In this document: positions 40,549 through 46,746 of the stretch, one piece after another | Layout of the letters: each line of letters begins with the position of its first letter | Numbering within the stretch: position 1 is the stretch's first letter | Assembly (NCBI GenBank): GCA_023423995.1 | Contig: JAFAEL010000143.1 | Location: forward strand, 1-46,746 | Direction: 5' to 3' | DNA: 46,746 bases | DNA from: Pseudomonadota bacterium | Lineage (GTDB): Bacteria > Pseudomonadota > Alphaproteobacteria > Rhizobiales > Beijerinckiaceae | Notes under the pieces: generated by a model | Told to the model about the DNA's origin: nothing | The model's database searches: none | The model's input: the letters and a program-made list of their open reading frames with translations, nothing else | Position numbers and translations under genes: made by a program

Positions 40549-41823
40549 TCAGACGGCCAGCGCCTCCGGGGCCGCTGCCCCGTAGCGGCGCGCGGCCTCG
40601 ATCGTCAGTCCCAGTCCCACCGAGCCGAACGTGTCCCCCTCGACCATTCGGGCCGCGGGAACCGCGCTCATGATGGCGGCTCGCGCGTGGCGGAGGCGCG
40701 TGGAGCCCCCGGTGAGGAACAGCACGTCTATATCGTCTGGCCCGATGCCCGCATCCCGGACGCATTTGAGCACGGTCGCGTGGAGACGCTCGGACAGAAC
40801 ATAGGTTGCCGCGACCAGGTCCGGGCGGGCGATCTGGACTGACAGGCCCGGCTCCACCCAATCCATGCCAATAGCGGTTTCGACAAGCTCCGAGAGCTCG
40901 ATCTTCGCGCGCTCCACGTCCATCGCCAGCGTGTGGCCCCGCTCCTGCGCCACGACGGAGGCGAGGCGCTCGATCAACTCGGGCTGCGCGGCGTCGCGCT
41001 TGACCTCCTCGATTTCGCGCCTGACCTTCGGCGCGTAGAGGCGGTTGATGCTCGACCAGGTCGCGAGCTCGTGGAAGTAGGACGAGGGCACGTCCAGCCC
41101 AGCCCGTTTCGCCGGGCTCCTGAAGCCCAGTTCCGGCATGACCGTATTCAGGCTCAGCAGCCGGTCGAAATCCGTTCCGCCCAGCCGCACGCCGTCATTC
41201 GCCAGGATGTCGCGCTTGCGGTCTTCCGAGCGGCTGCGCGTGGTGCCGATGCGCACGATCGAGAAGTCGGATGTTCCGCCGCCGATATCCGCGATCAGCG
41301 CGATCTGCTCGTCCGAGATGGAGCGCTCGTAGTCGAGCGCGGCGGCGATCGGCTCGTATTCGAACGAGATGTGCCGGAAGCCGATGCTCATGGCGATCTC
41401 GCGAAGCGCCTCCTCGGCCTTCCGGTCGCCTTCCGGATCGCCATCGACGAAGTGCACGGGCCTGCCGTGCACCACGCTGGTGAGGTCCTGCCCGAGCGCC
41501 GCCTCCGAGCGGGCCTTCACGGCCGAGAGGTAGCGCCGGATCACCTCCCGGAAGGTCACCCGCGTGCGACCGACGGGCGTCGTCTCATCGAGAAGCGGCC
41601 TGCCGAGCACCGACTTCAGGCTGCGCATGAGGCGGCCGGGCTGGCCCTCCACATAGGCCTCCATGCCCGCGCGTCCGATTCTCGCATCCCCGGCGGGCTC
41701 GAAGAAGATGGCGCTTGGAATCGTGACGTGCTCGTCTTCCAGCGGAAGGAGGTGGGGGGCATCATCGCGCAGAACGCCGAGCGTCGTGTTCGACGTGCCG
41801 AAATCGAGGCCGCAGGCCGACAT
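40549..41823 (-). CDS. Hsp70-family ATPase-domain protein (YegD-like)
   Basis: 424 residues. The actin-like ATPase domain has phosphate-1 LDFGTSNTTLG (6-16), phosphate-2 LIADIGGGTSDFSIV (about 190) and adenosine FLTGGSTRLRHAR (about 375), as in YegD. The protein ends shortly after, so there is no substrate-binding beta-sandwich; it may act as a regulator or chaperone cofactor. The ATG at 41823 gives the canonical N terminus; upstream in-frame starts are not supported. It is downstream of the patatin lipoprotein gene on the same strand with a 189-base gap. No J-protein gene is adjacent. Confidence 0.88.
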   Translation of the reverse strand: MSACGLDFGTSNTTLGVLRDDAPHLLPLEDEHVTIPSAIFFEPAGDARIGRAGMEAYVEGQPGRLMRSLKSVLGRPLLDETTPVGRTRVTFREVIRRYLSAVKARSEAALGQDLTSVVHGRPVHFVDGDPEGDRKAEEALREIAMSIGFRHISFEYEPIAAALDYERSISDEQIALIADIGGGTSDFSIVRIGTTRSRSEDRKRDILANDGVRLGGTDFDRLLSLNTVMPELGFRSPAKRAGLDVPSSYFHELATWSSINRLYAPKVRREIEEVKRDAAQPELIERLASVVAQERGHTLAMDVERAKIELSELVETAIGMDWVEPGLSVQIARPDLVAATYVLSERLHATVLKCVRDAGIGPDDIDVLFLTGGSTRLRHARAAIMSAVPAARMVEGDTFGSVGLGLTIEAARRYGAAAPEALAV

Positions 41824-42012
41824 ATGGGACAACAAGTTCTTGGGAGGGGCGCGGCCTCTAGCAGGCTCCCGCGGAAGCCTCAAGCGCGCGGGCCGGCGGA
41901 TTTCGGTCGCATGCCTGCGATGTGCGCCGGCTGAGCAAGACCGTTCTCGCCAAGGGTGACCTGTCGGAACGCGGCCCGGCTCAGGTCAGCTGCCCGGCCC
42001 GCCGCAGGACAC

Positions 42013-43248
42013 TCATTGCAGCCGCGACATGTCGGCCAGCGCCCGACCGAGCGGCTCGCGGAACGCTTGCGGCGGGTCGGTGCCGATCAGTCCGGCCTGT
42101 GCCGGGAGCCTGCCGCGCCGTCGGACCGTCCCACCCGCGGCCGGTACAGACCGCGAGAAGCGCCGCTCGAAGCCGCGCTGGCGGCCAAACTCGTAGAGCT
42201 TCCGCATCTGCCCGGTGTCGAACAGGGTCGTGCCCGAGTCATCGACCTCGGCCGGGATGGAGGTGAGGTTGAACCGAAGCTGATTGCGCTTGGCGAAATC
42301 ATAAGTGCTTTGCAGCAATGCGCCGGACCGTGCCTCGATCATGGTCGATATGGACCGCGCGACGATCCGGATCGTGAGGTTCTCCACCACCTCGAAGGAC
42401 GGCTCCAGCTTCCCATTCATGATGACGTAGATGTCTCCCGTTTCGCCCGCGACCCGAAGTTCCCCGACGAAACGGTCGGGCACGATGAACACGTTGGAGT
42501 AGACGGATCCGTCGACGTGCATTTCCCTGAAGCGCTTCATTCCGCTCTGGACTGCGATCATCGCCGGCGAGAAGACGCCTGGGACGCTCGCGGAGGCGAT
42601 CAGCACCTGCCGGAATAGCTCCTCGGAGCCTGGCACGTCGCTCGCCGCGATGGCTCCCATGTTCCAGATGACGGGGCGCTGCGCGTCGAGGTTGGTGGTC
42701 TGGACGAGGAGACGGCGTCCGCTCCTGTGCTCCGCCGCGATGGCGGCGATGACCTCGGGCGTGACGAAACGGCGGGAGAGCTCGAGCAGGCGATTGCTGT
42801 CGAATACGCCCGGCCCGAAGAGAGCCCCGAGGGGATCGGGAGCGTCGATCAGCGAAAGGCCGTAGCCTCCGGTGTACATCGCCCGAAGTGTGTCGTCGTA
42901 GGCCGGACCCAGGAACGCGAAGGGCGCGATGAGGGCTCCGGTGCTCACGCCTGACACGACGGTGAATTCCGGCCTGGTACCCGTCTTGCTCCAGCCGTCG
43001 AGGAAGCCTGCCCCGAAGGCGCCGGCCCCGCCGCCGCCGGATAGCGCGAGATAGCTGAACCGCGCTCGCGGCCTCCGGGCGAAGGCCGCCGCTGCGGCCG
43101 GCAGTTGCGGCGTGTCTCCCCAGTACCGGGCGTCGGGTATGCCGGGGATCATTGCAGTCGCCTCCTCGGCCGCCGTGAACTGATCACGCGGGAGGGCGCA
43201 CCCGACAAGCGCCAGGCTGCACAGGCCGTAGACCGTCACTCGCCACAT
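42013..43248 (-). CDS. Patatin-like phospholipase, predicted lipoprotein
   Basis: 411 residues. A lipobox (LVGC, Cys17) ends a short signal peptide, so the protein is membrane-anchored. The patatin domain has the oxyanion glycines SGGGGAGAFGAG (70-81), nucleophile Ser102 in GVSTG and the catalytic Asp in HVDGSVYSN, where DGS replaces the more common DGG/DGA. The C-terminal 50 residues are Arg/Pro-rich and unlike the core. Expected activity is lipid acyl hydrolysis at the envelope. It is divergent from the bigR operon. Confidence 0.88.
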   Translation of the reverse strand: MWRVTVYGLCSLALVGCALPRDQFTAAEEATAMIPGIPDARYWGDTPQLPAAAAAFARRPRARFSYLALSGGGGAGAFGAGFLDGWSKTGTRPEFTVVSGVSTGALIAPFAFLGPAYDDTLRAMYTGGYGLSLIDAPDPLGALFGPGVFDSNRLLELSRRFVTPEVIAAIAAEHRSGRRLLVQTTNLDAQRPVIWNMGAIAASDVPGSEELFRQVLIASASVPGVFSPAMIAVQSGMKRFREMHVDGSVYSNVFIVPDRFVGELRVAGETGDIYVIMNGKLEPSFEVVENLTIRIVARSISTMIEARSGALLQSTYDFAKRNQLRFNLTSIPAEVDDSGTTLFDTGQMRKLYEFGRQRGFERRFSRSVPAAGGTVRRRGRLPAQAGLIGTDPPQAFREPLGRALADMSRLQ

Positions 43249-43468
43249 GGTCGCTCCGGCTCTCTCCCTCCGCCTCCGTGGGGAGGTCGCTGCCGAAGCC
43301 TATGGGCGTCATCCGAGGGGCCTAGTGCAGGGCAGCCGCACTTGCGGGAGGGTCCGCGATCGGACGGCGCTGCGCAGTCCACCGGAAGTGGGGCCGAGCG
43401 GGTCTCCTGCCGATCAGCGCGGGGCGCTGCCACGCCCGGCCTGCGACCTTTGCCGCACTGCCCTGGCA

Positions 43469-43493
43469 CTTATGTTAGCTGTAACTAAATAAG
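43469..43493. promoter_or_regulatory. AT-rich nested inverted repeat before bigR
   Basis: Outer arms CTTAT (43469-43473) and ATAAG (43489-43493) enclose inner arms TTAG (43475-43478) and CTAA (43485-43488), with one unpaired G. The segment is strikingly AT-rich against the surrounding GC-rich DNA and lies 26 bases before the bigR start. It is the probable autoregulatory operator and promoter of the sulfur operon. Confidence 0.6.
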
Positions 43494-43519
43494 CATCATC
43501 TGAAATACGCGAGAAGCCA

Positions 43520-43849
43520 GTGGCCTCTTCCCTATCCCCGCTCGACCCGGAAACCGCGACGGAGGTCGCGAACATCCTTCGTGCTCTCGCCAACGAGCGC
43601 CGGCTGATGATCGCCTGCAAGCTCGTGGAATGGGGCGAGGCGAACGTCACGACGCTCGCCGGGGCCGTCGGGCTGTCGCAATCCGCCCTGTCCCAGCATC
43701 TGGCGAAGATGCGCGAGGAGGGGATCGTGACCTTCCGCCGGGAGAGCCAGACCCTCTGGTACCGGATCGCCGATCCCCGCATCGAGCAGCTTTTCGCGAC
43801 CCTGCACGGGCTCTTCTGCAGCCCGAAAGCGACGGGCGCTTCGGAGTAG
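43520..43849 (+). CDS. bigR: ArsR-family regulator, BigR/SqrR-like persulfide sensor
   Basis: 109 residues, GTG start, a single winged helix. Recognition helix region [23 protein letters not shown] is clear. Cys33 and Cys100 match in spacing (67 residues) the redox pair of BigR and SqrR (66 residues apart), which form a tetrasulfide link upon persulfide exposure and then release DNA. Its four downstream neighbours, two YeeE/YedE halves, TauE/SafE and a persulfide dioxygenase-like protein, are the classic bigR operon. It should repress the operon until sulfide or persulfide accumulates. The likely operator is at 43469-43493. Confidence 0.88.
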   Translation: MASSLSPLDPETATEVANILRALANERRLMIACKLVEWGEANVTTLAGAVGLSQSALSQHLAKMREEGIVTFRRESQTLWYRIADPRIEQLFATLHGLFCSPKATGASE

Positions 43850-43853
43850 CCAA

Positions 43854-44279
43854 ATGTCCGAGTTCACACCTTTGTCCGCGCTGGCCGGCGGCCTGCTGAT
43901 CGGTACGTCTGCCGCGCTCCTGCTGCTGCTGAACGGCCGGATCGCCGGGATCAGCGGCATCCTCGGCGGACTCCTGCCGCCGCAGGCGGGCGACACGGCA
44001 TGGCGAGCCGCCTTCGTCGCCGGCCTCCTCCTCGCCCCGCTCGCCTACGTGGCGCTCGGTGGCGCGCTGCCATCCGTTTCGCTCACGGCCTCCACGCCGC
44101 TGCTCGTCGTCTCCGGGCTGCTCGTTGGCTTCGGCGCCCGGCTCGGATCGGGCTGCACTAGCGGGCACGGCGTCTGCGGCATCGGGCGAGGCGCGCCCAG
44201 GTCGTTCATCGCGACCGGAATCTTCATGGCTGTCGCCGTCGCGACCGTCTTCGTCACCCGCCACGTCCTGGGAGCCTGA
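43854..44279 (+). CDS. YeeE/YedE-family membrane protein, N-terminal half type
   Basis: 141 residues, about four transmembrane helices, with the diagnostic [12 protein letters not shown] loop (Cys pair) that in TsuA conducts thiosulfate. In bigR operons such half-length proteins occur as pairs with the next gene and are proposed to move sulfur-containing ions. It begins four bases after bigR and is one base away from its partner gene. Substrate here, thiosulfate, sulfite or persulfide, is not known. Confidence 0.9.
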   Translation: MSEFTPLSALAGGLLIGTSAALLLLLNGRIAGISGILGGLLPPQAGDTAWRAAFVAGLLLAPLAYVALGGALPSVSLTASTPLLVVSGLLVGFGARLGSGCTSGHGVCGIGRGAPRSFIATGIFMAVAVATVFVTRHVLGA

Positions 44280-44280
44280 G

Positions 44281-44736
44281 ATGGCACGCATCCTTTCCGC
44301 CTTCGGCGTTGGCTTGCTCTTCGGGCTCGGGCTCCTCGTCTCGCAGATGGCGAACCCCGCGAAGGTCCTCGCCTTCCTGGACATTTTCGGCGCCTGGGAC
44401 CCGAGCCTCGCCTTCGTGATGGGCGGCGCCGTGATCGTCTCGTCGCTGGGCTATGTCGTGGCGCGCCGCATGGGGCACGCCATCCTGGCCCCCAAGCTTG
44501 AGATCCCCAGCCTTCGGGACTTCGACCCGCGCCTCCTCGCCGGCGCGGCCATCTTCGGTCTGGGCTGGGGCCTCGTCGGGATCTGCCCCGGGCCGGCCCT
44601 GACCCTGCTGTCGATCCTTCCCGGGGAGGCCGCCATCTTCGTGGCCTCGATGCTGGTCGGGATGTTGCTGTTCCGGCTCGTGCCGCAGCCTGGGCAGAGC
44701 CGGGTGTCCTCCACGCTTCGGGGGGCGGATGCGTGA
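44281..44736 (+). CDS. YeeE/YedE-family membrane protein, C-terminal half type (DUF6691)
   Basis: 151 residues, about four transmembrane helices. The repeats SQMANPAKVLAFLDIFGAWDPSLA and GLGWGLVGICPGPAL, with a single Cys in the latter, mark the second half of the YeeE fold. Together with the preceding gene it would reconstitute one TsuA-like unit. It starts one base after the previous stop and shares one base with the tauE start. Confidence 0.9.
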   Translation: MARILSAFGVGLLFGLGLLVSQMANPAKVLAFLDIFGAWDPSLAFVMGGAVIVSSLGYVVARRMGHAILAPKLEIPSLRDFDPRLLAGAAIFGLGWGLVGICPGPALTLLSILPGEAAIFVASMLVGMLLFRLVPQPGQSRVSSTLRGADA

Positions 44737-45539
44737 TGCTGCCCCTCGCGACCATGGGGCTCGCGACCGGCTCGGGCGCGGCCGTCGGCCTCCTGCTTGG
44801 GATGGTCGGCGGCGGCGGGTCGATCCTGGCCGTCCCGCTCCTGACCTACGTCGTAGGCGTCAGTTCGCCCCATGTCGCCATCGGCACGAGCGCCATCGCG
44901 GTCGCGCTGAGCGCCGCCGGCAATCTCGTCTCGCACGGCCTTGCTGGCCGGGTGAAATGGCGTTGCGCCCTCGTGTTCTCGGCCGCGGGCGTTGTCGGTG
45001 CGCTCGCCGGATCGACCCTGGCCAAGGCGGTCGACGGCCAGAAGCTGCTGGCCCTCTTCGGTCTGCTGATGCTGGTCGTCGGCGGCCTGATGCTCCGGCC
45101 TCGGGCGGGCGGCGGCGACCCCGCCATACGCCTCACCAAGCATACGGCGAAGGAATTGCTGCCGCTGCTCCTCGGCATCGGCTTTGCCGTGGGTGCCTTC
45201 TCGGGCTTCTTCGGCATCGGCGGTGGCTTCCTGATCGTGCCCGGCCTGATCCTGGCAACCGGAATGCCGCTGCAATACGCCATCGGCACGTCCCTCGTGG
45301 CCGTCAGCGCCTTCGGGGCCGCGACGGCCGCGAGCTACGCGGTCTCGGGACTCATCAACTGGCCGCTTGCCGGGCTGTTCGTGCTCGGCGGCATCCTTGG
45401 TGGCGCGATCGGCTCCGGGCTCGGCGGGAGGCTGGCCGAGCATAAGCGCATCCTGAACCTCGCCTTTGCCGGCCTCGTCCTCGTGGTCGGCCTCTATGTC
45501 GTCGCGCGTGGCCTCGTGCCGCTCGTCGCCGGCGCTTGA
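44736..45539 (+). CDS. Sulfite exporter TauE/SafE family protein
   Basis: 267 residues, about eight transmembrane helices in two repeats: GMVGGGGSILAVPLLTYV in the first and FFGIGGGFLIVPGLIL in the second. Family members export sulfite or sulfoacetate. ATG at 44736 overlaps the previous TGA; a GTG three bases upstream is possible. In the persulfide operon it likely removes sulfite produced by the dioxygenase encoded downstream. Confidence 0.92.
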   Translation: MLPLATMGLATGSGAAVGLLLGMVGGGGSILAVPLLTYVVGVSSPHVAIGTSAIAVALSAAGNLVSHGLAGRVKWRCALVFSAAGVVGALAGSTLAKAVDGQKLLALFGLLMLVVGGLMLRPRAGGGDPAIRLTKHTAKELLPLLLGIGFAVGAFSGFFGIGGGFLIVPGLILATGMPLQYAIGTSLVAVSAFGAATAASYAVSGLINWPLAGLFVLGGILGGAIGSGLGGRLAEHKRILNLAFAGLVLVVGLYVVARGLVPLVAGA

Positions 45540-45551
45540 ACGGAGAAGAGC

Positions 45552-46460
45552 ATGACCGGGCAAGAAGCCGCCCCGCTGAAGGGGCGTCCTCTCGTGAAGG
45601 GGTTCTATGACGAGCCCACGGGCAGCATTCAGTACGTCGTAGCCGATCCCGAAACGGGCCGATGCGCCATCATCGACCCCGTGCTCGATTTCGACCCGAA
45701 ATCGGGCGGGACCGCCAGCCGGTCCGCCGACACGCTGCTGAGTTTCATCGAGGAGCAGGGCTACACGCTCGAATGGATCCTCGACACCCATCCGCATGCC
45801 GACCATTTCTCGGCGGCTGGCTACCTGCACGACAGGACGGCGGTTCCGACCGGCATCGGCGAGAAGGTGACGGAGGTGCAGACACTCTGGAAGGGCATCT
45901 ACAACCTTCCGAATTCATTCCCGACCGACGGCTCTCAATGGAGCCGGCTTTTCGCCGACGGCGATCGGTTCAATCTCGGCAAGCTGGACGCGGAGGTGAT
46001 GTTCACGCCCGGCCACACGCTCGCCTCGGTCGCATACCGGATCGGCGATGCCGCCTTCATCCACGACACGATCTTCATGCCGGACAGCGGCACGGCGCGT
46101 GCCGATTTCCCGGGTGGCAGTGCGAAGGCGCTCTGGCGCAGCATCCGGCGCATCATGTCGCTGCCGAACGAGACGCGGCTCTTCACCGGGCACGATTACC
46201 GGCCCGGTGGGCGGGATGCGCTGTGGGAGAGCACGGTCGCGCAGCAGCGAGCGGAGAACGAGCACCTCGTGAAGGCCCGCTCCGAGGAGGAATTCGTCGC
46301 GCTCCGGAAGGCGCGGGACCGGACATTGCCGATGCCGAAGCTCATCCTGCACTCGCTCCAGGTGAACATCCGTGGTGGCCGTCTCCCGGAGCCGGAAGCG
46401 AACGGCAGGCGCTACCTCAAGATCCCGCTCGACGCGCTCGAAGCACCCTGGGACGATTGA
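45552..46460 (+). CDS. blh: Metallo-beta-lactamase-fold persulfide dioxygenase (Blh/ETHE1-like)
   Basis: 302 residues. The metal ligands are His80, His82, Asp84 and His85 (THPHADHFS), His of FTPGHTLAS (about 155), Asp of FIHDTIFMP (about 174) and His of FTGHDYRPG (about 217), the mononuclear iron set of ETHE1-type enzymes and Blh. It should oxidise glutathione persulfide to sulfite. It is the last gene of the bigR operon and gives TauE its sulfite. The gene ends before a short gap with a weak CGCCGGG/CCCGGCG hairpin (46485-46509). Confidence 0.9.
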   Translation: MTGQEAAPLKGRPLVKGFYDEPTGSIQYVVADPETGRCAIIDPVLDFDPKSGGTASRSADTLLSFIEEQGYTLEWILDTHPHADHFSAAGYLHDRTAVPTGIGEKVTEVQTLWKGIYNLPNSFPTDGSQWSRLFADGDRFNLGKLDAEVMFTPGHTLASVAYRIGDAAFIHDTIFMPDSGTARADFPGGSAKALWRSIRRIMSLPNETRLFTGHDYRPGGRDALWESTVAQQRAENEHLVKARSEEEFVALRKARDRTLPMPKLILHSLQVNIRGGRLPEPEANGRRYLKIPLDALEAPWDD

Positions 46461-46674
46461 GAGGGCACGCGGGTCCTGCACCGCCGCCGGGATTCGTATG
46501 TCCCCGGCGATCAAGCGATCCGCTGGGGCCGGATCGATGGTTGCCTCAGGCTGGGTAGCCAATCGCGGCGGTTTCCGTCAGGCGAGCCATTCGCCACGGC
46601 CCGTCCGACGCCGGACCGGCGGCGCCGGTTCCGACTTCGAGCTTGGCTTTCCCCATGTTCGAGGGAGGACCGCC

Positions 46675-46746
46675 ATGCCCAAGCTCATCCTGGCGCTGGG
46701 CGCCTTTCTTACGCTCGCGGTTTTTGCGGCCGATTACGCTGAGGCC
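46675..46746 (+). CDS. Start of a secreted protein, truncated by the window edge
   Basis: The first 24 residues form a hydrophobic signal peptide (MPKLILALGAFLTLAVFAA). GAGGGAGG precedes the ATG by eight bases, a strong ribosome site. The remainder is outside the window, so no function can be assigned. Confidence 0.55.
   Translation, partial: MPKLILALGAFLTLAVFAADYAEA

Noticed and set aside
1..46746. CRISPR array, tRNA/rRNA genes, insertion sequences, phage or conjugation genes
   Set aside because: No regularly spaced repeats, tRNA-like folds, transposase or integrase motifs were seen anywhere in the window.

Overview
The window is GC-rich, densely coded bacterial DNA with short intergenic gaps and many overlapping stop/start codons. 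NitT/TauT, Liv, TRAP and polar amino-acid importers, many LysR/GntR regulators, a nikKMLQ-nikR locus and a bigR-blh sulfur locus together suggest an alphaproteobacterium, probably Hyphomicrobiales (Methylobacteriaceae, Bosea or Microvirga-like); that assignment is inference. I see no rRNA, tRNA, CRISPR array, transposase or integrase.

Layout. (1) 1-2795: a nickel ECF importer on the minus strand (nikK, nikM, nikL, partial nikQ), divergent from a NikR-like repressor. A NikR-type operator (GTGTGA-N16-TCATAC) lies between them. The regulator keeps the DNA-binding ribbon but lacks all four canonical high-affinity nickel ligands. (2) 2810-10982: a NitT/TauT-type ABC importer with its GntR/FCD regulator, divergent from an aminotransferase, a non-canonical SDR, an alpha/beta hydrolase and an M20 N-carbamoylase-like amidohydrolase, then a convergent cupin. 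This looks like an uptake-and-degradation module for an unidentified nitrogen compound. (3) 11156-21363: a minus-strand run of Baeyer-Villiger monooxygenase, esterase and a complete Liv-type importer (livK-H-M-G-F), divergent from a LysR regulator and a canonical SDR, then a convergent second non-canonical SDR. The enzyme set fits alcohol to ketone to ester to acid plus alcohol. (4) 21823-25545: DUF302 protein, pirin, and an FtsK-type DNA translocase with no membrane domain. (5) 25701-32532: LysR, YcsI-like protein (DUF1445), TRAP transporter (dctP-Q-M), DUF2848 protein and an amidase, all on the plus strand. (6) 32557-39270: M28 peptidase and LysR on the minus strand, divergent from a polar amino-acid ABC importer, an M20 peptidase and an arginase/agmatinase-fold protein that lost several active-site residues. 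(7) 39267-43248: an AlgJ/AlgX-like SGNH protein, an Hsp70-type ATPase domain protein and a patatin-like lipoprotein, all minus strand. (8) 43469-46746: a bigR-type sulfide/persulfide operon (ArsR regulator, two YeeE/YedE halves, TauE/SafE exporter, persulfide dioxygenase) and the start of a secreted protein.

Most of the window is accessory metabolism arranged as regulator, importer and hydrolases. The strongest oddities are the NikR-like protein without nickel ligands beside an intact operator, two SDRs whose YxxxK motif is replaced by GxxxN at the same residue numbers, the degenerate ureohydrolase, and strong hairpins just downstream of the solute-binding-protein gene in three unrelated import operons. 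All functional statements come from reading the sequence and from family knowledge; no database search was run.
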